A stretch of DNA of 64,000 nucleotides. Source: Hamadaea tsunoensis DSM 44101 (GTDB lineage Bacteria > Actinomycetota > Actinomycetes > Mycobacteriales > Micromonosporaceae). Numbering within the stretch: position 1 is the first letter of the stretch; each line of letters begins with the position of its first letter. The notes under the pieces were generated by a model, which saw only the letters and a program-made list of their open reading frames with translations, was not told the origin of the DNA and searched no databases. The position numbers and the translations under genes are program-made. Where the stretch lies: assembly GCF_000428945.1 (NCBI RefSeq), contig NZ_AUAX01000001.1:531966-595965 (forward strand), read 5' to 3'. Shown here piece after piece: positions 31,638 to 40,436 of the stretch.

Positions 31638-34166
31638 CTAGGGGCGCGTACGCCGCCGGGCCCCGCCCCGGCGACCGCGGCGGCGGCCGGACCGGCCCTC
31701 GTCGCCCTCGCCGTTCTCGTCGCCCTCGCCGTCGCCGTTCTCGCCCAGTGCCTCGGTGTCCTCGACGACCTCGGCCTCGTTCGCGAACGGGTCGTCGGGC
31801 TCGGCCGGCGTGGTCTCCTCGTCGGCGTCGTGGTTGTGCGCGGAGTGGGCGACCTCGCGTACCTTGTCGCCGCCGCCCTGGTTGCGGCCGCCGCCGGCAC
31901 CGCGCTCGGCCACCGGCTCGGTGTGGATGACGACACCGCGGCCCTTGCAGTGCTCGCAGGTCTCGCTGAACGCCTCGAGCAGGCCCGCCCCGATCCGCTT
32001 GCGGGTCATCTGCACCAGGCCGAGCGAGGTCACCTCGGTGACCTGGTGCTTGGTCCGGTCCCGGCCGAGGCACTCGGTGAGCCGGCGCAGCACCAGCTCC
32101 CGGTTGCTCTCCAGCACCATGTCGATGAAGTCGATGACCACGATGCCGCCGAGGTCGCGCAGCCGCAGCTGGCGCACGATCTCCTCGGCCGCCTCCAGGT
32201 TGTTGCGGGTGACGGTCTCCTCCAGGTTGCCGCCCGCACCGGTGTACTTGCCGGTGTTGACGTCGACGACCGTCATCGCCTCGGTGCGGTCGATGACCAG
32301 GTGGCCGCCGGAGGGCAGGAACACCTTGCGGTCCAGCCCCTTGAGGATCTGCTCGTCCACCCGGTACGCGGCGAAGATGTCCACCGTGCCGGAGTAGCGG
32401 TGCACGCGCTCGACGAGGTCGGGCGACACGTGCTCCAGATACTCCTCGACGATGTCGTACGCGTCCGCGCCGGAGACCACGATCTCCTTGAAGTCCTCGT
32501 TGAAGAGGTCGCGGACGACGCGTACGAGCAGGTCGGGCTCGGAGTAGAGCAGGGTCGGGGCGCCACCGGAGGCCGCCTTGCCCTGGATCTCCTCCCACTG
32601 CGCCTGCAGCCGGGCCACGTCGCGCTCCAGCTCGACCTCGCTGGCCCCTTCCGCCGCCGTACGCACGATCACGCCGGCGCCCTCGGGGACGAGCTTCTTG
32701 AGGATGTCGCGCAGCCGGCGGCGCTCGACGTCCGACAGCTTGCGGCTGATGCCGGAGGCGGTGCCGTGCGGCACGTAGACGAGGTGGCGGCCGGACAGCG
32801 CGATGTGGCTGGACAGCCGGGCGCCCTTGTGCCCGATCGGGTCCTTGGTGACCTGGACGAGCACCGAGTCGCCGCTCTTGAGCGCCTGCTCGATCGAGCG
32901 CGAGCGGCCCTCGAGGCCGGCCGCGTCCCAGTTGACCTCGCCCGCGTAGAGCACCGCGTTGCGGCCCCGGCCGAGGTCGACGAACGCGGCCTCCATGCTC
33001 GGCAGCACGTTCTGTACGCGGCCCAGGTACACGTTGCCGACCATGGTCGCCGCGCTGGCCCGGGTGACGTAGTGCTCGACGAGCACGCCGTCCTCGAGGA
33101 CGCCGATCTGCGTACGGTCGCCCTTCTGGCGCACGACCATGACCCGGTCGACGGCCTCGCGGCGGGCCAGGAACTCGGCCTCGCTGAGGATCGGCGGGCG
33201 GGTGCGGCGCTGCTCGCGACCGTCCCGGCGACGCTGGCGCTTGGCCTCCAGCCGGGTCGAACCGGTGACGCCCTGCACCTCGTCGGCGGCCTTGCGGCCG
33301 TCGCGGACCTTGACGATCGTCGGTACGCCGTCGTCGTCGCCGTCCTCGACCTCGGCGCTGCCCTTGCGGCGGCGCCGGCGGCGGCGGCGGGTCAGCTGCT
33401 CGCCGCCCTCCTCGTCGTCGCCCTCGCCCTCCTCGGCCTCGACGGGTTCGGCCGGCTGGTCGGTCTCGCCCTCTTCGGTGCCGTCCTCCGCCCCGCCCTT
33501 GCCGCGGCCACGGCCCCGGCGGCCACGGCGGCGGCGGCGGGCGGAGCCCTCCCCGTCGTCGTCGGCGTCCTCGTCCGTGTCGGCCGGCTCGGCCTCGGTC
33601 TCCTCGACCGCCTCGGCGACGGGCTCGGCGGCCGCCTTGCCGCGGCGACGGCGGCTGCGCCGACCGGTCTCCGGCTCGGCGGCCTCGGTCTCGGCCGGAG
33701 CCTGGGCGGCCTCCTCGGCCCGCTCGACCGGCCGGGCAGGCGCCCGCACCGGCTCGGCGGCCGGCTCAGGGGCCATGAACAGCACGGTGGCGGCCATCGG
33801 CCGGCGGCGCGACGGGCGCTCCGGCTCAGGCTGAGCCTCCTCCTCGGCGATCTCCTCGGCGGCCTCGTCCTCCTCGGCCTCGGCGATCTCCTCCGGGGAG
33901 GCCACCGCCAGGTCCGCGTCGGGCGCGGTCACGGGGTCGGGCTCCGCCGGGGGTTCCTCGGCGCTGACCCGCTTGCGGGTACGCCGGGCCGGCTTGGCCT
34001 CACCGTCGTCGGCCACGACCGTACGCCGACGAGTCCGCGTACGGGCCGGGGCCGGCTCGGTGACGCCCTCGGGCGCCTTGTCGTCTGCCGGTGCGCTGGG
34101 CGCAATGGCGTTTTCAGCCTCGGCCGCTGCGTTTCGCGCGGCCTCGGCGGGCTCGTTGTCGAGCAT
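31638..34166 (-). CDS. rne: Ribonuclease E/G
   Basis: An 842-residue endoribonuclease for mRNA decay and rRNA processing. The first ~330 residues are low-complexity, alternating acidic, Ala/Pro and Arg-rich blocks, an intrinsically disordered arm typical of actinobacteria. The catalytic core follows: S1 domain (GNVYLGRVQNVLPSMEAAFV), the DNase-I-like part with the metal aspartates in VVDVNTGKYTG and IVVIDFIDM, and the zinc link CEHCKGRG. A short acidic and Arg-rich tail ends it. I prefer the ATG at 34166 (MLDNEPAEAA, GGAG nine bases upstream) over the GTG at 34190. Confidence 0.93.
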   Translation of the reverse strand: MLDNEPAEAARNAAAEAENAIAPSAPADDKAPEGVTEPAPARTRTRRRTVVADDGEAKPARRTRKRVSAEEPPAEPDPVTAPDADLAVASPEEIAEAEEDEAAEEIAEEEAQPEPERPSRRRPMAATVLFMAPEPAAEPVRAPARPVERAEEAAQAPAETEAAEPETGRRSRRRRGKAAAEPVAEAVEETEAEPADTDEDADDDGEGSARRRRRGRRGRGRGKGGAEDGTEEGETDQPAEPVEAEEGEGDDEEGGEQLTRRRRRRRRKGSAEVEDGDDDGVPTIVKVRDGRKAADEVQGVTGSTRLEAKRQRRRDGREQRRTRPPILSEAEFLARREAVDRVMVVRQKGDRTQIGVLEDGVLVEHYVTRASAATMVGNVYLGRVQNVLPSMEAAFVDLGRGRNAVLYAGEVNWDAAGLEGRSRSIEQALKSGDSVLVQVTKDPIGHKGARLSSHIALSGRHLVYVPHGTASGISRKLSDVERRRLRDILKKLVPEGAGVIVRTAAEGASEVELERDVARLQAQWEEIQGKAASGGAPTLLYSEPDLLVRVVRDLFNEDFKEIVVSGADAYDIVEEYLEHVSPDLVERVHRYSGTVDIFAAYRVDEQILKGLDRKVFLPSGGHLVIDRTEAMTVVDVNTGKYTGAGGNLEETVTRNNLEAAEEIVRQLRLRDLGGIVVIDFIDMVLESNRELVLRRLTECLGRDRTKHQVTEVTSLGLVQMTRKRIGAGLLEAFSETCEHCKGRGVVIHTEPVAERGAGGGRNQGGGDKVREVAHSAHNHDADEETTPAEPDDPFANEAEVVEDTEALGENGDGEGDENGEGDEGRSGRRRGRRGGARRRTRP

Positions 34167-34303
34167 CCGGACGTTCTCCAGTTCTGGCACTCCCCGGGCG
34201 CGCGTACGCAGCCACGCAGGGCGTGCTCCTTATAGTCACCAGGCCGGCGGCCCACCGGCCGCCGTACCCAAGTCCGTCTTCGCGCGCGCGACCTTTCCGG
34301 GGT

Positions 34304-35065
34304 CTAGCGCTCGACCGACGACGCCTCGCGATCCGCGTCCAGCGGATCGACGATCTCGCCGTCCCTGAGCGTGCCCTGGGCGATCCTCGTCGCCCGGGGC
34401 GGGACCGGCTGATGCAGATCCGCCACGACACGCAGCCCAGCGAGTACATCATCGGGCCGCACGGTCGGTGTCACCTGCCGTACGACAAGGTCGAGTATCG
34501 CATACTGGGCATCGGCGACAGCTTCAGGTGGTGAGATCACCGTGATCGCCGCCACCGCCGCCCGGCAGTCGAACGAGCGTCGTCCCTGCTTGGTGAGCCG
34601 TTCGACGACCACCTCGGGGGCCGCCTCGAAGGCCGCGACGGCGCGCCGCAGCTCCTCCTCGGTGATCTCCGGCAGCTCGATCCGCCACCGCGAGACCTCG
34701 ATCCGGTCGGCGAGGCTGCCGGGAGCGGCCGCCTCCACCGCCTCCATGACGTCCAGGCCCGGCGAGAGGGCCGCGTCCAGCGCCGCCCGCAGCCGGTCCG
34801 GGTCGACCCGCGCCTGCAGCCCCAGCTCCAGGTACTCCGCCTCGCTGGCCACGCCGGTCGGCGCGGCCGAGGCGAACGAGATCTTCGGGTGCGGCGTGAA
34901 CCCCTGGGAGTACGCGATCGGCACGTTCGCCCGGTGGATGGCCCGCTCGATCGCCCGCGCGAAGTCCCGGTGGCTGGTGAAACGCAGCGGACCGCGCTTC
35001 GCGTACCGGATGCGGATGCGCTGGACGACCGGGGCCTGGCCGCCCTCGGGTTGTTTCCTGGCCAC
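34304..35065 (-). CDS. TIGR03936-family radical-SAM-associated protein (DUF2344)
   Basis: A 253-residue protein with the DUF2344 core: IRIRYAKRGPLRFTSHRDFA, then NVPIAYSQGFTPHPKISFA. It contains no radical SAM cysteines itself. It usually lies next to a TIGR03960 radical SAM protein, and in some bacteria the two parts are fused. Here that partner is 5.4 kb away (40437-42383) with glycosyltransferase genes between them. The RNase E/G gene follows downstream, as is usual. Function unknown; a tRNA or rRNA modification role has been suggested for the pair. Confidence 0.88.
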   Translation of the reverse strand: MARKQPEGGQAPVVQRIRIRYAKRGPLRFTSHRDFARAIERAIHRANVPIAYSQGFTPHPKISFASAAPTGVASEAEYLELGLQARVDPDRLRAALDAALSPGLDVMEAVEAAAPGSLADRIEVSRWRIELPEITEEELRRAVAAFEAAPEVVVERLTKQGRRSFDCRAAVAAITVISPPEAVADAQYAILDLVVRQVTPTVRPDDVLAGLRVVADLHQPVPPRATRIAQGTLRDGEIVDPLDADREASSVER

Positions 35066-35077
35066 GCGTACGCCCTC

Positions 35078-37099
35078 CTAAGGCTTCCGGATGACGACAA
35101 CGTAGTCGTTCGCCACGTGCACGATCTCAAACGACGGGTCCGAGAAGACCTTCGGGTCGAATCGTGTCGCGCCGCGCCAGCGCCACTTGCCGTCGGGGTC
35201 CACCTTCAGGATGAACGCGTCGATCGGACCGAGGTCGAGGTTCCCGGCCATCCGGGCGAACTCGGCGGGGTCGGTCTGCGCCGCGAGCTTGTCGACCGCC
35301 GCCTCGCGCCGGGGACCCTGCGCGAAGGTGCCCGACACGACCATGCCGGCCGGCTGGGCGTACACGTACCAGGGCAGGTACGCGAAGAGCTTCTCGTCGA
35401 CGGTCAGCACGGTCGGCTTGTAGCCGGGCCCGTAGACGCGCTCGACCGCGTCGCGGATCTGCCACACCGGCAGCCACTTCTGCGCCCGGGCCGCCGGGTT
35501 GGCGAACTTCGGCATGCTCCCGTCGGGCAGCGGCTCGGTCAGCGGGGCGTCGGCCGGGTTCAGGTCCTCGACGTCCAGGTTGACCCGCGGGTTGTGCACG
35601 TTCGGGACCGTCGTCGGCTTCCAGCCCTGCCAGTAACTCTGGCCGATCAGCACCGCGTACACGCTGATCAGGATGATCGCCGTGGACCGTACGCGGACCG
35701 CGTCGAACCGTCCCGCCGCCGCCCGGAGCCATTCCGCCAGGGTCAGTACGCCCGCCACGGCGAGCACCTCGGCGACCAGTCGGACCGAGTAGTGGGCGAA
35801 CATGTTGTGGCCGGAGAGCATGAACCGCAGCTCGGCGAGCACGTAGAACAGCCCGGTGCCGATCAGCAGGACGCCGAGCGACCGGGCCCACCACTGCTGC
35901 CGGAAGAACCACACGATGCCGACCAGCCCGGCGACGAGCAGGACGCTGGACGCGGCCACGCTGAGGAACGGCAGCTGGATCGGGTTGTCGATGTAGTCCG
36001 GCGCCTCCAGCGTGTCGCTGGTCATCTTGGCCGGCAGCGTCAGCGTGCCGTGGATGTAGGGCACCAGGTACCAGGACGCCACGACGAAGGCGGTGACCGC
36101 GATGAAGATCCACCGGCGGACCTCGGCCCAGCGGTGCTCCGCCGTACGCCAGGCCGAGTACATGAAGTACAGGACGGCGAAGACCGCGAAGACGAAGTAG
36201 CCCTGGTAGTTCAACACCATCAGGCCGCCGATGATCCCGGCCGGCAGCCAGTGCAGCCGGCCGCGGGGCGGCTTGGCGAAGGTCAGCAGGATCCAGGGCA
36301 CGACCACGAACAGCGAGATCAGCTCGTACGCCTTGGCGGCGTCGGACTGCCCGATGAGGGTCACCCCGGCGATGCACAGGGCGGCGACCGACGGGACCAT
36401 CCGGCGCCAGAGCAGGAAGGCGGCCAGCACCGCGAAGGAGACCGTCAGCACCTGCGCGTACGCGATGAGGTGGTAGGGCGGGACCCCGGTCAGCACCGAA
36501 CCGCGGCCGACGAGCCAGGCGAACAGCGGCGGATACTCGGCCGGTACGCCCTTCGTCACCGCGTCGACCGGCATGACCGTGGTCGAGTAGCGCAGCGCGA
36601 GGGCGACGATCCGCTTGGCGTCGCCTTCCATGCCCTCGTAGCCGAACGGCGTGCCGTAGAGCATCGCGCGCCCGAGCAGCACGAACCAGGCGGCCAGCAG
36701 GCCGGCGGCGATCCCGGTGACGGCCTCGCCGATCGGCCGGCGCAGCCAGACGATCGCCAGGACCGTCAGGCCGCCGATGAGGGCCAGCATCGGCATGATC
36801 GCGCCGTGCACCGAGATCGGGTTGAGCTTGAGGACCTTGGGGACCACGAAGGCCACCGGCACGGCGATCAGCCAGGTGACGATCGCGGTCGCGGCACTCG
36901 AACGCCACCAGGGCGTACGCGGGGTGGGCGGGTTCTCGGCCGGTTCCGCCGACGAGGGCGCGGCGGCCGGTTCCGCGAGACCAACGGTCTGCACGTCTTC
37001 GTCCTTAGGGGCTGGGGGGAGCCGAGGGGTGCCGGGCCCGGGAAGCGCGCCGGGCGGCCCGTCGTCAGTGGGAGACGGGCTGCCGTCGACCGATGCCAT
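35078..37099 (-). CDS. Arabinofuranosyltransferase-like GT-C membrane protein (AftA-like)
   Basis: A 673-residue protein with a Pro-rich cytoplasmic N-terminus of ~70 residues, about 11-13 hydrophobic helices, and a ~180-residue extracellular C-terminal domain. The acidic loop GDAKRIVALALRY followed by VPAEYPPLFAWLVGR resembles the catalytic loop of AftA, which primes galactan with decaprenyl-phosphoarabinose. AftA assignment is by resemblance only. GAGG lies six bases before the ATG, and the first 35 bases overlap the upstream GT2 gene, so the two are probably coupled. Confidence 0.7.
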   Translation of the reverse strand: MASVDGSPSPTDDGPPGALPGPGTPRLPPAPKDEDVQTVGLAEPAAAPSSAEPAENPPTPRTPWWRSSAATAIVTWLIAVPVAFVVPKVLKLNPISVHGAIMPMLALIGGLTVLAIVWLRRPIGEAVTGIAAGLLAAWFVLLGRAMLYGTPFGYEGMEGDAKRIVALALRYSTTVMPVDAVTKGVPAEYPPLFAWLVGRGSVLTGVPPYHLIAYAQVLTVSFAVLAAFLLWRRMVPSVAALCIAGVTLIGQSDAAKAYELISLFVVVPWILLTFAKPPRGRLHWLPAGIIGGLMVLNYQGYFVFAVFAVLYFMYSAWRTAEHRWAEVRRWIFIAVTAFVVASWYLVPYIHGTLTLPAKMTSDTLEAPDYIDNPIQLPFLSVAASSVLLVAGLVGIVWFFRQQWWARSLGVLLIGTGLFYVLAELRFMLSGHNMFAHYSVRLVAEVLAVAGVLTLAEWLRAAAGRFDAVRVRSTAIILISVYAVLIGQSYWQGWKPTTVPNVHNPRVNLDVEDLNPADAPLTEPLPDGSMPKFANPAARAQKWLPVWQIRDAVERVYGPGYKPTVLTVDEKLFAYLPWYVYAQPAGMVVSGTFAQGPRREAAVDKLAAQTDPAEFARMAGNLDLGPIDAFILKVDPDGKWRWRGATRFDPKVFSDPSFEIVHVANDYVVVIRKP

Positions 37100-38114
37100 C
37101 GAGATCCTCGGAGTCGGCCGAGTCGGAGAGCACGTCGCCCAGCTGGACGGGCCCGTTCTCCTCCGCCGAGTCGTAGCCGATGTAGAAGGCCGGGCGGCCC
37201 TGCACGGCCTGGTAGATCCGCCCGACGTACTCGCCGAGCAGGCCCAGGCACAGCAGCTGGGTGGCGCCGAACAGCAGCACGACCAGGAAGAGGGAGGTCC
37301 AGCCGGCGACCGTGTGCCCGTTCGCGTACGCGATCAGGGTGGTCACGATCCCGACCAGGCAGGCCAGGACGCCGACGGCGCCGAGCCAGATGGCGATCCG
37401 CAGCGGGGCGGCGGTGAAGCTGATGATGCTGTCGACGGTCAGCTTGAGCATCTTGCTCAGCGGGTACTTGCTCTCGCCGGCGGCCCGCTTCTCGCGGGTG
37501 TAGGTGACCTCGCCGCTCGGGAAGCCGAGCCACGGCACGATCAGGCGGTAGACCGGGGTCTTCTCCGGCAGGCCCTTGAGCGCGTCGACCATCGAGCGGC
37601 TGAGCAGCCGGAAGTCGCCGGCGCCGGAGGGGACCTTCTTGCCGACGATGCGGCGCATGAGGCCGTAGTAGATGCCGGCGGTGTTCCGCTTGAACCAGGT
37701 GTCGGTCGTCCGGTCCCCGCGTACGCCGTAGACGATGTCGAGGTCCTCCTCCTCGGCCTTCGCCAGCATCTCGGCGATGGTCTCGGGCGGGTCCTGCAGG
37801 TCGGCGTCGATGCTGGCCACGTAGTCGCCCCGCGACCGGTGCAGGCCGGCGGTCAGGGCCGCCTGGTGTCCGCTGTTGCGGCGCAGCCGGACCAGGCGCA
37901 GCTGCGGCCAGGACGCGCGCATCATGTGCACGATCGCCGCCGTGTCGTCCCGGCTGCCGTCATCGACCGCGACGACCTCGTAGGTGCAGCCGATCCCGTC
38001 GAGCACCGGCCGCAACCGGGCCACGAGCAGGGGCAGGACCGCCTCCTCGTTGTACATCGGGATCACGACCGACAGCTTCGGAGCTGCGTTTGCGGCGGTA
38101 TCGGTGGCCTTCAC
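37065..38114 (-). CDS. GT2 dolichyl/polyprenyl-phosphate glycosyltransferase (DPM1/GtrB-like)
   Basis: A 349-residue family-2 glycosyltransferase with LSVVIPMYNEEAVLPLLVAR at the start, the VAVDDGSRDDT loop and the catalytic SIDADLQDPPE. Two C-terminal membrane helices (about 240-315) are typical of GtrB/DPM1-type polyprenyl-phosphate sugar synthases. It could supply the lipid-linked donor used by the AftA-like protein it overlaps. The GTG at 38114 has no ribosome-binding site, but TATAGT lies seven bases upstream, so the message may be leaderless. Confidence 0.88.
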   Translation of the reverse strand: MKATDTAANAAPKLSVVIPMYNEEAVLPLLVARLRPVLDGIGCTYEVVAVDDGSRDDTAAIVHMMRASWPQLRLVRLRRNSGHQAALTAGLHRSRGDYVASIDADLQDPPETIAEMLAKAEEEDLDIVYGVRGDRTTDTWFKRNTAGIYYGLMRRIVGKKVPSGAGDFRLLSRSMVDALKGLPEKTPVYRLIVPWLGFPSGEVTYTREKRAAGESKYPLSKMLKLTVDSIISFTAAPLRIAIWLGAVGVLACLVGIVTTLIAYANGHTVAGWTSLFLVVLLFGATQLLCLGLLGEYVGRIYQAVQGRPAFYIGYDSAEENGPVQLGDVLSDSADSEDLDGIGRRQPVSH

Positions 38115-38121
38115 GACACGT

Positions 38122-38127
38122 ACTATA
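38122..38127 (-). promoter_or_regulatory. -10 box, leaderless GT2 gene
   Basis: TATAGT ends seven bases before the GTG start, placing the likely transcription start at the start codon. No Shine-Dalgarno sequence is present. Confidence 0.5.
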
Positions 38128-38291
38128 GGCCGCGCGACGGCCAGGTGAGATCCGTCCCCGCGCGTCCGCACGGTCGGGCCCGCCGGCCGGGGCGATGCCC
38201 GGGTGGCCCGCATCACCGCAGGTCACACTGCTGATCATGGTCGACACGGTCCGTCGCGCGTCACGGGGCGGAGCCGGCCGCGCCGGGACTG

Positions 38292-38297
38292 TAAAGT
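38292..38297 (+). promoter_or_regulatory. -10 box, leaderless membrane-protein gene
   Basis: TAAAGT ends seven bases before the GTG at 38305, the same spacing as the divergent partner. No Shine-Dalgarno sequence is seen. Confidence 0.45.
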
Positions 38298-38304
38298 TCG
38301 GCGC

Positions 38305-40278
38305 GTGCTGCGCAGTGGATGGATACCGGCCGCTCTGACGGCCGCCCTCACCGCCGTCTTCGTGGTCCTCTACGGCGTCTCCGCCGCCGACGTCGCGAAG
38401 TTCTCCGCGTACCTGCTGCTCGTCGTCGTGGTGCCGGGGACCCTGCTGTGGCGTCTGCTGCGCGGCGGATCCGGGCTGCTGGCCGCCGACGTGGCCGCCG
38501 GCACCGCCCTCGGGTACGCGCTGTCCGTCCTGGTGTACCTGGCGCTGCGCGCGGTGGGGCTTCCGCAGCTCGCGGTCGTCCCGACGCTGGCCGTCCTCGG
38601 GCTGTTCGCCGGCGTTCCCGGACTGCGCCGGCACTGGCGCGGTTCCGGCGAGCGTACGCCGTGGTGGTGGTCGTGGCTGCTGGCCGGATTCGTCCTGGTC
38701 CTGGTGGCCTGGAGCGGCATCAACTTCTTCCGCGGCCACGGCCTCGACTGGCCCGGCGACTCGACGCCCTACCCCGACATCCCGTTCCAGCAGGCGCTGG
38801 CCGGCGAGCTGAAGAACCACTTCCCGGGCCGGATCCCGTTCGTCGCCGGCGAACCGCTGCACTACCACTACTTCTTCCACGCCCACCTGGCCGCGGCGAG
38901 CTGGGGCACCGGCATCGAGCTGCAGGTCCTGCTGCTGCGCCTGGCCGTCCTGCCGATGCTGGCCGCGCTGGTGGTGCTCGTCGCCGTCCTCGCGAAGCAG
39001 ATCACCGGCGCCTGGTGGGCCGGGCCCGCGGCGGTCTTCCTCACCTTCTTCGCGGCCGCCCCGTTCGGCCGGTACAGCACCGCGACCCCGCTCACCGTGC
39101 TGTGGACCAGCCCGACGCAGAGCTTCGGCAACGTGGTGTTCGCCGGCCTCGCGTACCTGCTGATCCTGATGTGGCGAGGGACGCCGCGACGGACCGACTG
39201 GGCGCTGTTCGCGGTGCTCACCCTGGGTGTCGCCGGCGGCAAGGCCACCTTCCTGCCGATGCTGCTCGCGGCGCTGGCCCTGGTCGCGGTGGCCGAGCTG
39301 GTCGCGCGGCGGCGGGTGGGCCGCACGACGCTGACCGCCTTCCTCATCGTGCTCGCTCTTCTGGGCGTGGCGATGGTCTTCATCTTCGGCGGATCGTCCA
39401 CCGGGCTCGAAATCAACTTCCTGGGCTCGATGTACCGCCCCGGCCGTGCCCGCCTCGCCGTCCTGGCCGGCGCGATCCTCGCCTGGTGCATCGCCTGGGC
39501 GGGCATCGCCGGCCTGTTCTGGCGCCGCCGCTTCGCCGACCGCGCCGTCCTGCTCTGCCTCGGCCTCGGCCTCGCCGGCTTCGGCGCCGTCCTGCTCACC
39601 ACCCAGCCGGGCGCCAGCCAGTACTACTTCCTCATGTCCGCGCGGCCCTACCTCGCGCTCGCCGCCGTGGCCGGCCTCGTCAACCTCCTGAGTACGCGTA
39701 CCAGGGTGAACCAGCTTCTCGCGGCGCTCCTCGTGGGGATCATGGTGTTCTCGGCGTTCTCGGATTCCGAGCTGGAGGCCTCGACGATCAAGGCCGCCAC
39801 CACGCAGGGCCCGCGCGCCTATCCGAAGGCGACCCACGGCCAGATCCCGCGCGGCGGTGTCGAGGCCGCCCGCTGGCTGCGCGACCACTCGTCGCCGGAC
39901 GATCTCGTGGCCACCAACGTCCACTGCCTGATGGTGCGGGGCCGGTGCGACAACCGGAGCTTCTGGGTCTCCGCGTACGCCGAGCGCCGCATGCTCGTCG
40001 AGGGCTGGGCGTACGCGCCGACCTGGTACCCGCTGGCGGTCAAGGCCGTGCCCGACTACCACGTGCTGCCCTACTGGAAGCCGCAGGTGCTGGCCGACAA
40101 CGACGCGGTGTTCGCGCACCCGACGAAGGAGAACGTGGCCCGGCTCCGCCAGGAGTACGGCGTGCGCTGGCTCTTCGTCGACAAGCGCCTGACGCCGAAC
40201 TGGGCCGACCTCAAGGAGTACGCCAACCTGGTCTACGACCGCGGCGACGCCGCCGTGTTCGAACTCCCCGCCGCCTGA
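38305..40278 (+). CDS. Multi-spanning membrane protein, glycosyltransferase-like
   Basis: A 657-residue protein with about 12-13 hydrophobic segments and a ~160-residue C-terminal extracytoplasmic domain (VRWLFVDKRLTPNWADLKEY near the end). The first extracellular loop contains GDSTPYPDIPFQQALAGELK and PLHYHYFFHAHLAAASWGTG, acidic and His-rich positions like the catalytic loop of GT-C enzymes. The overall layout resembles large uncharacterised actinobacterial membrane proteins near cell-wall arabinan genes. It is divergent from the GT2/AftA-like pair. Activity is not established. Confidence 0.7.
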   Translation: MLRSGWIPAALTAALTAVFVVLYGVSAADVAKFSAYLLLVVVVPGTLLWRLLRGGSGLLAADVAAGTALGYALSVLVYLALRAVGLPQLAVVPTLAVLGLFAGVPGLRRHWRGSGERTPWWWSWLLAGFVLVLVAWSGINFFRGHGLDWPGDSTPYPDIPFQQALAGELKNHFPGRIPFVAGEPLHYHYFFHAHLAAASWGTGIELQVLLLRLAVLPMLAALVVLVAVLAKQITGAWWAGPAAVFLTFFAAAPFGRYSTATPLTVLWTSPTQSFGNVVFAGLAYLLILMWRGTPRRTDWALFAVLTLGVAGGKATFLPMLLAALALVAVAELVARRRVGRTTLTAFLIVLALLGVAMVFIFGGSSTGLEINFLGSMYRPGRARLAVLAGAILAWCIAWAGIAGLFWRRRFADRAVLLCLGLGLAGFGAVLLTTQPGASQYYFLMSARPYLALAAVAGLVNLLSTRTRVNQLLAALLVGIMVFSAFSDSELEASTIKAATTQGPRAYPKATHGQIPRGGVEAARWLRDHSSPDDLVATNVHCLMVRGRCDNRSFWVSAYAERRMLVEGWAYAPTWYPLAVKAVPDYHVLPYWKPQVLADNDAVFAHPTKENVARLRQEYGVRWLFVDKRLTPNWADLKEYANLVYDRGDAAVFELPAA

Positions 40279-40296
40279 CCCGCACCACCGCGCAGC

Positions 40297-40323
40297 GCGC
40301 GCAACGCGCGCAACGCGCGCAAC
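40297..40323. repeat. Three-copy 9-bp tandem repeat
   Basis: GCGCGCAAC occurs three times without change directly before family-1 repeat copy 3. Confidence 0.9.
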
Positions 40324-40325
40324 GG

Positions 40326-40406
40326 CAAGATCCCGCTTGGATCAGGGAAATCACCCGAATCTTGGGCCATGATTCGGGTGACAACCGTGATCCAAACGGG
40401 ATCTTG
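40326..40406. repeat. Palindromic intergenic repeat, family 1, copy 3
   Basis: Left arm CAAGATCCCGCTTGGATCAG from 40326, right arm TGATCCAAACGGGATCTTG at 40388-40406 (one change), and inner dyad CACCCGAATC / GATTCGGGTG. It lies between convergent genes, as does copy 2. Confidence 0.85.
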
Positions 40407-40436
40407 GCAGCGTCAAGCGGGTGAAGCCGGGGTGGG

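Noticed and set aside
31830..34235. 801-codon plus-strand open frame
   Set aside because: It is antisense to the RNase E/G gene; the translation is low-complexity Leu/Gly/Arg and has no recognisable motif.
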